Virus record (IMG/VR): IMGVR_UViG_3300049825_000283
Location: 1-38,845 of that record
Reading direction: 5' to 3' (one strand)
DNA from: a virus
Length of the DNA stretch: 38,845 nt
Shown: positions 1-7,075 of the stretch, in pieces
Layout: each line of letters begins with the position of its first letter
Numbering within the stretch: position 1 is the stretch's first letter
Notes under the pieces: generated by a model
Database searches by the model: none
Told to the model about the DNA's origin: nothing
The model's input: only the letters and a program-made list of their open reading frames with translations
Position numbers and translations under genes: made by a program

Positions 1-276
1 GGCCAATCCCCGCACACGACGCACTTTGGAATCAAAGAAGCGACGGATATGGGACTGATCGGAAAAGATAATTGGAAGAAGCAATTCGCGGTAATGGCCC
101 AATGGCGGGCTTTAGCGGCCAACCTGAGAATTACTTTCCCTGATGCTATTTCGGGACTTTATTTAATCGAAGAAATGATCCCAGGGGAAGAGACTGTTAC
201 GACTCGTGGACCCGTAGCAATGCCAAAAGCCCTAGAACAACCTAAACCAATCGAAACGGAGGTCACAAATGGTTAG
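1..276 (+). CDS. RecT-like single-strand annealing protein, C-terminal part
   Basis: The frame is open from base 1 and gives the last 91 residues of a protein whose beginning is at the other end of the window. The block around HFGIKEATDMGLIGKDNW followed by a W-R-A and a FPD motif is the pattern I know from the C-terminal half of RecT-type phage recombinases that anneal single-stranded DNA. The next genes encode an SSB-like protein and an exonuclease, which fits a recombination module. The family assignment is from memory; the 5' truncation is seen directly. Confidence 0.75.
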   Translation, partial: GQSPHTTHFGIKEATDMGLIGKDNWKKQFAVMAQWRALAANLRITFPDAISGLYLIEEMIPGEETVTTRGPVAMPKALEQPKPIETEVTNG

Positions 277-646
277 AGAAATTACCAGTACGACGGGGAA
301 ATACGAATCTGCCCCACTCCCAGAGGGTCGGAGAGCGTTTGTTGTGGCATCTGCCCCTGAGAAGAAGTATGGGAAGAACTCAGGAGCCGAATACTTCCAA
401 TGGAAATTCCAGTACGAGGGCGGGTTAGGGGATCAGATTCTTCTGCCGAACATGATGGGCGGCCTACTCAAAGCCCTGGGTTGTACCGAAACAGGCCCCG
501 GAGTTTACGACTGGGACACGTCGGAGGTTGAAGGGAAAGCCGTCATAGCCACCGTTACCATATCCCCCGACAAGAAAGACCCGACGAAGATGCGTCAGCG
601 AATGTCCGACTTCGCAAAACCCGATGATTCTGCCATCGGCTTCTAG
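269..646 (+). CDS. SSB-like phage protein (DUF669-type)
   Basis: This 125-residue protein has an ACGGAGGT ribosome site just before its ATG and overlaps the recombinase end by 8 bases. The central MMGGLLKALGC block and the closing MRQRMSDF stretch resemble small phage proteins that accompany RecT and an exonuclease and are thought to bind single-stranded DNA. No catalytic residues are visible. The role is inferred from position and general resemblance, so an unrelated OB-fold protein is possible. Confidence 0.6.
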   Translation: MVREITSTTGKYESAPLPEGRRAFVVASAPEKKYGKNSGAEYFQWKFQYEGGLGDQILLPNMMGGLLKALGCTETGPGVYDWDTSEVEGKAVIATVTISPDKKDPTKMRQRMSDFAKPDDSAIGF

Positions 647-1244
647 TCCTATCGCGGAGCCCGTTGTCTTTGAACCCGAAACCCATACGTACAGGGTTAA
701 GGGTAAAAAGATTCCTTCTGTTAGCCAGATATTGCAGAAGGTTGGCTTAACTAAGAACTATGAAGGGGTAGACAACTACTACCGCGACCGAGGCGTTGCG
801 ACGCATCTTGCCATCCGTTATCACCTGGAAGGCGTCCTTGACCCCAAAAGCCTCGATCCTGCCGTAGAACCGCATTTCCGTGCGTTCTTGGCCTATCAGA
901 AAGACCATCCGCTAGGGGGAATACTGGCACTAGAGAAACCCATGGGGAATTTGGATTTAACCTGGGCGGGTACGCCGGATATCGTGACAGACACTAGGTT
1001 GATTGATTGGAAATGTTCGCGGGATCACGACAAAGTGGCAGATTTGCAGGGACAAGCGTACAAGATTCTGGCTATGGCGAACGGGCTCCCGATCCTCCCG
1101 TTTGACGTGGTGGAACTCCATGATGACGCCTCATACGCCATATTCCATTACGGGGATGGATTTGAGCAATGGTCGTCAGTTCTTGATCTTTATAGGTGGC
1201 GAACACAAAGACGTGCTTCTAACCCCGCCCCGGCGAAGGATTGA
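624..1244 (+). CDS. PD-(D/E)XK exonuclease (Cas4/RecB-like)
   Basis: The 206-residue protein shows the RecB-type nuclease signature in order: RGVATH (His61), Glu104, GTPDI (Asp119), DWK (Asp128, Lys130) and a following Q-x-QAY motif near residues 142-146. Such enzymes degrade one DNA strand so that the neighbouring annealing protein can pair the exposed strand. The ATG lies inside the preceding gene by 23 bases without a clear ribosome site, suggesting translational coupling. It is short for a RecB domain but normal for phage exonucleases of this type. Confidence 0.8.
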   Translation: MILPSASSPIAEPVVFEPETHTYRVKGKKIPSVSQILQKVGLTKNYEGVDNYYRDRGVATHLAIRYHLEGVLDPKSLDPAVEPHFRAFLAYQKDHPLGGILALEKPMGNLDLTWAGTPDIVTDTRLIDWKCSRDHDKVADLQGQAYKILAMANGLPILPFDVVELHDDASYAIFHYGDGFEQWSSVLDLYRWRTQRRASNPAPAKD

Positions 1245-1245
1245 T

Positions 1246-1587
1246 ATGAGCGAATCAGCGTCGAAGAATCATGGGATAGATGACGGAGTAATTACGGACT
1301 GTTCTTATGGGCATAGACATCACGACGTTTGTCCCTGTCGGAATGATTATCAATCTAAGGTCAAAGCCTTGGAGTCGGAGTTGAAGGCAACGAAGGCGAG
1401 ACTCGAACAAGAATTAACGGATCACTCAGCCTTAATCAAGACTCATTTTGAAACAGAGGCGAAGCTGGCCGAGGCTTACAAGCTAGGTGATGCGATGAAA
1501 AAGGCGATCCTGAAAGATGGAATAGAGCGACGAGAAGAAGATGCCGCAAATGCTTGGAAGAAATTCCGCGCAGAAGGGAAGGGTTGA
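1246..1587 (+). CDS. Hypothetical coiled-coil protein
   Basis: I start this 113-residue protein at the ATG one base after the exonuclease stop, since the upstream open frame overlaps the exonuclease. The N-terminus has a Cys/His cluster (CSYGHRHHDVCPC) that could bind a metal ion. The rest, about residues 35-110, is rich in Lys, Glu and Ala with heptad-like spacing and should form a long coiled coil. I do not recognise the family. Confidence 0.65.
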   Translation: MSESASKNHGIDDGVITDCSYGHRHHDVCPCRNDYQSKVKALESELKATKARLEQELTDHSALIKTHFETEAKLAEAYKLGDAMKKAILKDGIERREEDAANAWKKFRAEGKG

Positions 1588-1588
1588 A

Positions 1589-1777
1589 GTGACTCAAGGA
1601 TGGGAGTGCCCAAAATGTGGGCAGGTATACGGTCCATTTGTACGTCAATGTGACTACTGTGTCCCACGAACAATGACAAGCAATGGGACTACGTCGGTCT
1701 ATTGTCGATTTTGCGGAGAATTGAACTGTCATAAAACTCACACAGAGTGTTCTTCTGCAAATGACCCCAAACGCTGA
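1589..1777 (+). CDS. Small zinc-ribbon protein
   Basis: The GTG start follows an AGAAGGGAAGGG ribosome site and lies just past the previous stop. An upstream ATG in the same frame would intrude into that gene. The 62 residues contain CPKC, CDYC and CRFC pairs plus further cysteines, the pattern of a two-knuckle zinc ribbon. Function is unknown; it may bind nucleic acid or simply be a structural mini-protein. Confidence 0.6.
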   Translation: MTQGWECPKCGQVYGPFVRQCDYCVPRTMTSNGTTSVYCRFCGELNCHKTHTECSSANDPKR

Positions 1778-1785
1778 GGTGAAAC

Positions 1786-1899
1786 GTGATTGAGATAAAT
1801 ATAGATACAGACAATTTCTATCTGTACCTAGGCGCGGAATCCCTTCACAGTACAGAACTAAACGAGCAATTTGTCGCACAGCTATTAGGCTGGGCCTAG
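1786..1899 (+). CDS. Hypothetical 37-residue protein
   Basis: A GTG start is preceded by GAGGTGAAAC, a good ribosome site, and the frame closes just before the next gene's start. The product is acidic with alternating hydrophobic residues at its N-terminus (IEINIDTDNFYLYLG). Its tight fit between two genes is the main support. I recognise no family. Confidence 0.45.
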   Translation: MIEINIDTDNFYLYLGAESLHSTELNEQFVAQLLGWA

Positions 1900-1908
1900 G
1901 GGATAACG

Positions 1909-2331
1909 ATGAACGATCCATGCAAAGGCGAAGGCGCGACGCATTGGGCTTGCGACTGTCAAATTAACCGAATGGCGGAGCTAGAAGTCAAGCTTGCCTC
2001 AATCCCTGAGTTTGTCCGGACGCTTTGGCCTACGGAGAAGGGAGACCTGGGAAGTGGGGTTACTTTCTCGACGGTAACCGCCGAAGCCATTGATCTGTTT
2101 ATTCAAGGCAAAGAGCATCTGCCCTGGGAATTTATCCGTGGCCGCCAGATTCAAGAGAATTTGAAGCGTGAGGAACGGGTGAAATATCTAGAGGCGATTA
2201 GGGAGGCGGCCATGGACTTACAGAACGTGATTCAGCTTGGGTATGACATTCAAGGGATGTCGGATGTTCTGCAAGAGAAACTAGATGCGTATACCAAGAA
2301 CCCAGAAGGCCGGAGCGAGGGGGTCGAATGA
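1909..2331 (+). CDS. Hypothetical protein
   Basis: A 140-residue protein after a GGGGATAACG leader. It begins with a small Cys/His cluster (CKGEGATHWACDC) and continues as a mostly helical, charged sequence. It overlaps the next gene by four bases (ATGA). It sits in the run of accessory genes after the exonuclease; no family is recognised. Confidence 0.65.
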   Translation: MNDPCKGEGATHWACDCQINRMAELEVKLASIPEFVRTLWPTEKGDLGSGVTFSTVTAEAIDLFIQGKEHLPWEFIRGRQIQENLKREERVKYLEAIREAAMDLQNVIQLGYDIQGMSDVLQEKLDAYTKNPEGRSEGVE

Positions 2332-2621
2332 GCAAGCCGATTTCAGCGGAGGATTGGAAGCATAACCAAATAAGCCTGGAAGATAGAGCCGATTTGATTT
2401 CTCACGGAGCGAGAGAAAAGCAAGACGTATACCGCATTTCGCTAAACCATCTCAAAGCCGCCGAGTCAGCCGCCAGGGAGAAGGCTTTGGAGGAAATCAT
2501 TGAGCTTGGGGAAAGAGCCGCGAACAATAGCCATTGTGGACACATAAGTCAGTTTTTAACGTTCGTCTACGCAAGAATCAGAGAACTTAAACGCGCCCCG
2601 TCGGATGGAGGAACAAAGTGA
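2328..2621 (+). CDS. Hypothetical helical protein
   Basis: This 97-residue protein starts at an ATGA overlap with its upstream neighbour. The middle (about residues 40-70) is Ala/Glu/Lys-rich and probably helical. The arrangement resembles generic small early phage proteins. No motif points to a function. Confidence 0.6.
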   Translation: MSKPISAEDWKHNQISLEDRADLISHGAREKQDVYRISLNHLKAAESAAREKALEEIIELGERAANNSHCGHISQFLTFVYARIRELKRAPSDGGTK

Positions 2622-2680
2622 ACGAGCTATGGGGAGCCGCAATTATTGGATGTCTGTGTTTCATTATTACGAGAGGCTGA
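2618..2680 (+). CDS. Tiny membrane peptide
   Basis: GTG at 2618 overlaps the previous stop (GTGA) and follows a GGAGG site with good spacing. The 20-residue product is nearly all one hydrophobic segment (LWGAAIIGCLCFIIT) ending in an Arg. It may be an inner-membrane micro-peptide. Its size makes it uncertain, but the ribosome site and the fit before the next ATG favour it. Confidence 0.4.
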   Translation: MNELWGAAIIGCLCFIITRG

Positions 2681-2681
2681 A

Positions 2682-2912
2682 ATGACCGAAGCGTTTACTG
2701 ACGACGATCTGGCGAGGCTGATAGATGAACCCGCAGATCGTCTATATCGAAAGACTTTCATGGCGTTGGTGCGGCGGCTTGAGGCCAGCGAAGCGTTGAA
2801 TCAATTCGCAGGGCACAAGGATTTCTGCGGGATAGGCGACATTACGCCATATTGCCAATGCAGACTACCGGAATTTAGCAAAGCGTGGAAAGCGGCGAGG
2901 GGGATTGAATGA
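2682..2912 (+). CDS. Hypothetical protein
   Basis: I place the start at the ATG following GAGAGGCTGA rather than at an earlier in-frame ATG that would overlap the tiny membrane peptide. The 76-residue product is acidic at its N-terminus and has a Cys-rich stretch (CGIGDITPYCQC) near the C-terminus that may hold a metal ion. It overlaps the next gene by four bases. No family is recognised. Confidence 0.6.
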   Translation: MTEAFTDDDLARLIDEPADRLYRKTFMALVRRLEASEALNQFAGHKDFCGIGDITPYCQCRLPEFSKAWKAARGIE

Positions 2913-3229
2913 AGCCCTACGAGATCGTCCTTGCCGTCATCATCATCGCCGGGTGCGTGGTTCTGGCGCGGGGAGAGGCGTTCATTGTGTTTAAGGCGCA
3001 GAAAAAGGACGAAGCGTACCACTACAAATGCGAGCGGGTCCCATATAAAGACAATGACTGTGTTTACCCAATCTGCGATGAGGACGAGGACCGTTGCAAA
3101 GATAACGCGGAAAGCTTAAACGCCGCGCATGAGAGAAGAACATTTGAGAGTCTTTCTGCAAAAGAAAAATGTGGTCGTTTCGGCGGATTTTATGCTGGCG
3201 GTAACACTTGCACTGGGACTAGCTATTGA
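2909..3229 (+). CDS. Membrane-anchored cysteine-rich protein
   Basis: A 106-residue protein with an N-terminal hydrophobic segment at about residues 5-20 (signal anchor or uncleaved signal). The remainder is hydrophilic with six or more cysteines (for example CVYPICDEDEDRC), consistent with disulfides in the periplasm. Position in the early arm suggests an accessory envelope function such as exclusion of other phages, but this is inference only. Confidence 0.6.
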   Translation: MKPYEIVLAVIIIAGCVVLARGEAFIVFKAQKKDEAYHYKCERVPYKDNDCVYPICDEDEDRCKDNAESLNAAHERRTFESLSAKEKCGRFGGFYAGGNTCTGTSY

Positions 3230-3243
3230 ATTTGAGGGCATCC

Positions 3244-3426
3244 GTGTCAGCAATCGCGGAATACCCCTCTAGGCTCATGCGGCGAAAGCTGGAAGTGATG
3301 TTAGATCAGTCGTCGTCGGGTCGGCTACTCCCGGCCATGAGCCTTAAATTTCCGTCGCCGGGGAACACAACACGCCTCATCAGGGCGTTATTTCAAACAC
3401 GGCGGCGGGATTCACTATGCAACTAA
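3244..3426 (+). CDS. Hypothetical basic protein (uncertain)
   Basis: GTG at 3244 follows GAGGG with five bases of spacing, which I prefer to a TTG at 3226. The 60 residues are Arg-rich with no recognised motif. It bridges an otherwise empty stretch and its stop overlaps the next small ATG. Composition is unremarkable, so this may be non-coding. Confidence 0.35.
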   Translation: MSAIAEYPSRLMRRKLEVMLDQSSSGRLLPAMSLKFPSPGNTTRLIRALFQTRRRDSLCN

Positions 3427-3500
3427 CGAACTGGCGCAGACACCCCTTCCTCTCTCTCCTCCGCGAAGCCTGGCGGTATCTGAGATGGAAAACGTCGTGA
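3417..3500 (+). CDS. Tiny basic peptide (uncertain)
   Basis: A 27-residue frame whose ATG overlaps the previous frame's stop region and whose stop lies 16 bases inside the next gene. The product is rich in Trp, Leu and Arg and may be amphipathic. Support comes only from the chain of overlaps. Confidence 0.25.
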   Translation: MQLTNWRRHPFLSLLREAWRYLRWKTS

Positions 3501-3766
3501 AAGAAATGATTCTGATGGCGGCTCTTTCCCTTCCTAGCACTCATCACCACCGCATGATCTTGGAAGAAGAACGGCCTCCCGTCTACAACCAACTGAAGGA
3601 TTTACAGCGATGGATCAACGAACACCACCCAGGGGCAGAAGTCCAGATCGTTCCTGATGGCCAGACCACGCCGATGATGGAGAAACTCCCCTTCACCTGG
3701 GGCGGGATGGATGTTTACATCAAAAGAAAGACTGTCTATGATAAACGTCCCTTGTACTCCGCATGA
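3485..3766 (+). CDS. Hypothetical protein
   Basis: A 93-residue protein ending four bases into the RusA gene (ATGA). The ribosome site is poor, so translation may be coupled to the upstream frame. A stretch with NQLKDLQRWINEHHPGAEVQ looks like an ordinary alpha/beta sequence, and the C-terminus is basic. I do not recognise it; tight coupling to RusA suggests a DNA-metabolism context. Confidence 0.6.
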   Translation: MENVVKEMILMAALSLPSTHHHRMILEEERPPVYNQLKDLQRWINEHHPGAEVQIVPDGQTTPMMEKLPFTWGGMDVYIKRKTVYDKRPLYSA

Positions 3767-4119
3767 AAATCATCGCTTTTCACGTCCCAGGTAAGCCTAA
3801 GCCTCAGAAACGACCCATAGTTATGAAGAGAGGGTGGACCATTGATCCCCCCGAATCAAAGAAAGCCAAGAAGATCATCGGCCAGTACGCCATGATTGCC
3901 ATGGCAGATCAAGCGACGATTCTAGAAGGCCCAGCCGCCGTGACCCTAACGTTCTATGGGGCGCATCCCCTATCAGACATAGACAACCTTTCTAAGCTCG
4001 TCTTAGACGCACTGAAGGGAATCTGCTGGAGGGACGACAGGCAAGTTAAAGAACTACATGTGTTCAATAAATCAAACGTCGGCCAGGGAACATACATCCG
4101 AATCGAGGGAGAACGATGA
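3763..4119 (+). CDS. rusA: RusA-family Holliday junction resolvase
   Basis: At 118 residues this matches the usual RusA length. RusA dimers cut four-way DNA junctions in a metal-dependent way. The diagnostic core is present: SDIDNLSKLVLDALKG with Asp72, Asp74, Asn75, Lys78 and Asp82, then WRDDRQV with Asp91/Asp92. Early residues are lysine-rich, as in the family. It probably resolves or trims branched replication and recombination intermediates produced by the RecT-exonuclease module before packaging. Confidence 0.9.
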   Translation: MKIIAFHVPGKPKPQKRPIVMKRGWTIDPPESKKAKKIIGQYAMIAMADQATILEGPAAVTLTFYGAHPLSDIDNLSKLVLDALKGICWRDDRQVKELHVFNKSNVGQGTYIRIEGER

Positions 4120-4643
4120 AACGAGCCATAATGACGTTAGTTTTAATGCTTGGGGTTTTAGGTAAAACCCTGGCAGGAAATGAGCATGGGCATAAAGGGG
4201 AGAAATGTGACATTACTCCAATCGTACAGCCGAAGGATGGCGTGGATGGCAAGGATGGCCGCGACGGTATTGATGGTGTTGGTCAACCTGGCCGCGCTGG
4301 TGTCGATGCTTCTGCTGATGCTTACCATGATGATCGCGGGCGCATGGCGGTTAATGTGGGGGCGGCGGTCCAATGGCATGAATGGGATAACCAGATATCC
4401 ATCAACTCCGGGTACAGATACGACCTCAATCACGGTGACCACTCGGTCGATGCGATCATCATTGGGTACAGGTTCGGGAAGAACGCATCAGACAGGAAGA
4501 TTGACGCGCTACAGGCGCAAGTAGCGGCTCTGACAGGCTATGTGGCTATGGCTCAGAAGGACTCGGCCAAGGCTCTCGCTATTGCTGGCGCACCACCCAG
4601 AGAGACAGTCAAAGTTAAGATTCGGTCGGAGGGGATTCGATGA
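4116..4643 (+). CDS. Exported collagen-like protein with C-terminal coiled coil
   Basis: The 175-residue protein starts with a Lys/Arg plus hydrophobic signal peptide (about residues 1-20). Residues 42-65 are Gly-X-Y triplets (GVD, GKD, GRD, GID, then GQP, GRA, GVD) with one break. After that come two probable beta-strands (residues about 85-125, ending IIIGYRFGK) and an Ala-rich coiled coil. The layout is like a small trimeric surface protein. It overlaps RusA by ATGA. A Sec-exported collagen-like protein in an early phage operon is unusual. Confidence 0.7.
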   Translation: MKRAIMTLVLMLGVLGKTLAGNEHGHKGEKCDITPIVQPKDGVDGKDGRDGIDGVGQPGRAGVDASADAYHDDRGRMAVNVGAAVQWHEWDNQISINSGYRYDLNHGDHSVDAIIIGYRFGKNASDRKIDALQAQVAALTGYVAMAQKDSAKALAIAGAPPRETVKVKIRSEGIR

Positions 4644-4951
4644 TTCGCCAGGTTGAACTAGAGATGGAAGGCAATATGCCCGTAGGCAACTACGTGGTGG
4701 GCAACTGTACGGATGGGAAAGATTTATGCTGGAAGCAGTGGCCTATGACCGTCACCAATCAAGTGACCAAAGAAGTCACCCACAACACCATCACCAAAAA
4801 AGAGATCCGCCAGGAAGGTGTGAAAGGACAGCTTGTAGCGTCGGCTATTGCCGCGACGACCATGTTCTTCCTGATCTTCCTTTATCTTTATTCCAGGCTG
4901 GCAAAAAGAGTCAATGGACTCGAAGAACAAGTCGGGGTTAAACGTCGGTAG
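4640..4951 (+). CDS. Membrane protein with C-terminal transmembrane segment
   Basis: A 103-residue protein overlapping the collagen-like gene by ATGA. Residues about 66-87 form one hydrophobic helix (ASAIAATTMFFLIFLYLYS) followed by a basic tail. The N-terminal part is polar with two cysteines. Being the last plus-strand gene and coupled to an exported protein, it may work at the envelope, for example as a spanin-like or holin-like partner. No family is recognised. Confidence 0.65.
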   Translation: MIRQVELEMEGNMPVGNYVVGNCTDGKDLCWKQWPMTVTNQVTKEVTHNTITKKEIRQEGVKGQLVASAIAATTMFFLIFLYLYSRLAKRVNGLEEQVGVKRR

Positions 4952-4970
4952 CCCCTCTTCCTGGGTGGCT

Positions 4971-5020
4971 CCCCCGCCTGGGAAGAAACTGAAGAGCCAT
5001 TGATCCCAGGTGGGAGGGGG
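4971..5020. terminator. GC-rich stem between convergent operons
   Basis: CCCCC (4971-4975) pairs with GGGGG (5016-5020) and CCTGGG (4977-4982) with CCCAGG (5005-5010), with an uneven internal loop. It lies exactly where the plus-strand arm and the minus-strand late operon converge. No clean T tract follows on either strand, so factor-independent termination is only probable. Confidence 0.4.
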
Positions 5021-5023
5021 AAT

Positions 5024-5443
5024 TTACCAGAGCAGGACGCTTGCTTTAAGTCCTGCGACCCATTGACGAACGCGGAAATCACGTCCACCGAACCCGCCTA
5101 GACGGATAGGGCCCAGATTCACAAAACGGTCCAGTGTGTTACCTAACGCAAGATCAAGCCCCACGAAAGGTGTTCCAGCCCCTTGCAGGGAAGTCACCCC
5201 TCCTGCCGTAGCAGAAACTTTATCCCACAAGGTCAGAATAGTTGTTTCAGCCCCGACAAGACTACGCTGGTTTAGACCGTCATATAGGTACACCACATCA
5301 GCCGTCTTGAATGGAACCGTTAGTTTCAGCGGTCCAGATTCAAAATAGATGTTGGTTTCCTGTGGTGCTGGGTCCGCCATCCCATGTGCATACTTTTGAC
5401 AGAAAACTATACATAGAGCAAGCAATATGTACATTTTTTTCAT
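5024..5443 (-). CDS. Exported beta-rich protein (outer-membrane-like)
   Basis: The start is an ATG after AAGGAGATACTTAA. Residues 1-21 form a signal peptide (MKKMYILLALCIVF then AHG). The mature part alternates polar and hydrophobic residues and ends in strands closing with an aromatic residue (VAGLKASVLLW), as in small outer-membrane barrels. It is the last gene of the late operon. A role in lysis or envelope modification fits the position, but function is unknown. Confidence 0.6.
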   Translation of the reverse strand: MKKMYILLALCIVFCQKYAHGMADPAPQETNIYFESGPLKLTVPFKTADVVYLYDGLNQRSLVGAETTILTLWDKVSATAGGVTSLQGAGTPFVGLDLALGNTLDRFVNLGPIRLGGFGGRDFRVRQWVAGLKASVLLW

Positions 5444-5646
5444 TTAAGTATCTCCTTGGGATCAAGTCCCGCGTACTGGCACAGCTTTGCTTGGACGGAA
5501 TCAACCAGTTCTTTGGCGAATTGCTCGGGAGGGATCGAGGCCGCTTTCTCCTGTCCCTCCCGAATTTTATCCGCAATCACTGGTTCAAGATCATCCATGC
5601 TTCGGATCAGATTGCCTAAGGCAAGCTTCTTGAGCCAGGTAATCAT
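5440..5646 (-). CDS. Hypothetical helical protein
   Basis: A 68-residue protein joined by overlaps to genes on both sides. It is helical and charged, with IADKIREGQEKAASIPPEQF in the middle and one cysteine. Nothing marks a function. It belongs to the lysis/envelope module by position. Confidence 0.6.
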   Translation of the reverse strand: MITWLKKLALGNLIRSMDDLEPVIADKIREGQEKAASIPPEQFAKELVDSVQAKLCQYAGLDPKEILK

Positions 5647-5969
5647 TAGGCAGTCGCAGTTCCAGCCGCGTCAATCGCCGCTTGGACAGCCGGGTTGTCA
5701 GACGCTACTTTAGCCGTGATGGCCTGGATCGCCGTGATCTGAGCTGAGACGTCAGCGGGAAGAGTCGTGGCCCCTAACTTCTCGATCAGCTTGTTAACCG
5801 CGACAATGACAGCCGCCGTCTGGGTAATATCCTCTTCCACCTTCGTGTTCAGTTCTTCAATTGCCGTGTTTAGTTCTTCGATTGTTGCCATGATGCGTTC
5901 CTCCGTTAGTTCAATTTTAACTACCAACAAAATCAGTGCGGCTGTTATGGCGAGTCCGATAATAATCAT
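5646..5969 (-). CDS. Membrane-anchored coiled-coil protein, possible dual start
   Basis: The longer form (107 residues) starts at an ATGA overlap with the upstream gene and has an N-terminal transmembrane segment (IIIGLAITAALILLVV). A second in-frame ATG at 5891 has an excellent ribosome site (CGGAGG) and would give an 81-residue soluble form starting MATIEELNT. The remainder is a Glu/Ala-rich coiled coil followed by an Ala/Thr-rich tail. Which start is used decides whether it is membrane-bound. Small coiled-coil proteins like the short form are common near phage tail and lysis genes. Confidence 0.65.
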   Translation of the reverse strand: MIIIGLAITAALILLVVKIELTEERIMATIEELNTAIEELNTKVEEDITQTAAVIVAVNKLIEKLGATTLPADVSAQITAIQAITAKVASDNPAVQAAIDAAGTATA

Positions 5970-6415
5970 GGGTTTACGATACCACCTGTTGATGTGAAAA
6001 CGTACCCATATCTTTGGCCGATTGTACTGATAACCACAGAATAGGTCTGCCAATAGGTTGTATCCCCCGCTTGCAAGCTACGGATCAAATTCAAGTCCTG
6101 CCGACGTTCCTCATCTAAGCCATTTGCAAAACCGTAGGCAATGCAAGAATCAAACGCGGTCGATGTCAATATGGGCTTCTCAACAGGAGGCAATGAAGTC
6201 CTGCGCCCCTGAATCTTGAAGTACATGTTCCCTGGGAACACAGAACTCGCGCTTAAGGCTCCGTTATAGTACGTCGTTGCGTAAGCAATGAGTTCTTTCT
6301 GAAACGCCGCCTCCTGCGCTTGTACGGTGAAATCAACCCCATGTCCAACAGAGGTTGATCCAGTGAGAAGAAGGCCGAATAAGACATATTTCCGATAGGC
6401 CTTAGGAATGAACAT
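5966..6415 (-). CDS. Exported protein of unknown function
   Basis: I choose the ATG at 6415 because AAGGAG lies eight bases upstream; a TTG two codons earlier is less likely. The 149-residue product has a basic start and hydrophobic segment (residues 6-21, YRKYVLFGLLLTG), a likely signal peptide. The mature part contains one cysteine and is mixed alpha/beta. Its first 163 bases overlap the upstream zinc-motif gene in another frame. No family is recognised. Confidence 0.6.
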   Translation of the reverse strand: MFIPKAYRKYVLFGLLLTGSTSVGHGVDFTVQAQEAAFQKELIAYATTYYNGALSASSVFPGNMYFKIQGRRTSLPPVEKPILTSTAFDSCIAYGFANGLDEERRQDLNLIRSLQAGDTTYWQTYSVVISTIGQRYGYVFTSTGGIVNP

Positions 6416-6639
6416 GGGCAAGACTCCTTTTTTGATTCGTCACAAAACGGGATAAATTCTTGCGACAAATGCCTGTGTTCCAGGTGACGACAGACGCACT
6501 TCTTCTGGACTCGCTCAATGTATTTCCGACACGCACAGGCAATCTCATTTACGCCCCCACAAATCCACGCTGAATTGTGGTACTCCGAATGGTCGATTTG
6601 CTCATGACCGCATTTGCATAGAATTGTTGGATCATCCAT
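6253..6639 (-). CDS. Protein with two zinc-binding Cys/His modules
   Basis: I start at MDDPT. The first about 75 residues hold two similar modules: CKCGHEQIDH ... C ... CAC, then CVCRHLEHRH ... C ... CPC. Each could bind a zinc ion. The last about 50 residues are basic, lack that pattern and run across the next gene's signal-peptide coding region in another frame. The tail may be read-out rather than functional. It lies just after the DUF5675-like gene. Confidence 0.5.
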   Translation of the reverse strand: MDDPTILCKCGHEQIDHSEYHNSAWICGGVNEIACACRKYIERVQKKCVCRHLEHRHLSQEFIPFCDESKKESCPCSFLRPIGNMSYSAFFSLDQPLLDMGLISPYKRRRRRFRKNSLLTQRRTITEP

Positions 6640-7075
6640 TTTCCCAGTCTTCCGCTTTGTATCCCCCCACAATGGTGAGGTACAAACGTCCTTCTTTCAA
6701 TAGCTCCCTGACTCTTGGAATAACAAAATTGTTTAGGGCCCTCTGGCTGTCTAAGATGCGGTCTTTGGCTTGCTCTAGCCCGACAAGGATGCACCCCTGG
6801 CTGTCTTCTGCGGTGTTCCCTCCGTGAATGAATATGCCCGTATAAAATGGAACATTGAGCAAATAGGGGTATTCTCTCCCTGTGCTTCCAAACTCCTGCA
6901 TAATTATCTCGTAGCGTCCTGCGGGAATAGCCGTAATCCCTGCTTCTTTGTGCCGCCTCACGGTATCTTCCAGCGTGTAGCAGATCATCGACTCGCCATT
7001 AGTATCTAACAAATCCCCAATGGTGGATTTATCCGTGTAGGTGTGGCGTTTAAGGATGAGCTGGTTTTCAGACAT
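6632..7075 (-). CDS. DUF5675-family protein, putative peptidoglycan-related
   Basis: I start at MSENQ, overlapping the previous gene by eight bases; a longer frame has no ribosome site. The 147 residues follow the DUF5675 pattern: CYTLEDTVR, then TAIPAGRYEI, LLNVPFYTGIFIHGGN, AEDSQGCILVG and a closing beta-strand. The H-x6-D-S-x-G-C arrangement (His84 to Cys95) recalls the catalytic motif of L,D-transpeptidases, so it may act on peptidoglycan. That link is inference. It is the closest thing to an endolysin in the lysis region. Confidence 0.75.
   Translation of the reverse strand: MSENQLILKRHTYTDKSTIGDLLDTNGESMICYTLEDTVRRHKEAGITAIPAGRYEIIMQEFGSTGREYPYLLNVPFYTGIFIHGGNTAEDSQGCILVGLEQAKDRILDSQRALNNFVIPRVRELLKEGRLYLTIVGGYKAEDWENG

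Noticed and set aside
1-276. First gene as a complete 75-residue protein starting at base 49
   Set aside because: The frame is open to base 1 and the upstream residues (GQSPHTTHFGIKEATD) belong to the RecT-like family; it is a truncated gene.
3129-3272. Nested 47-codon frame with a hydrophobic segment inside the cysteine-rich membrane gene
   Set aside because: It looks like an embedded spanin-type gene, but has no ribosome site and no lipobox.
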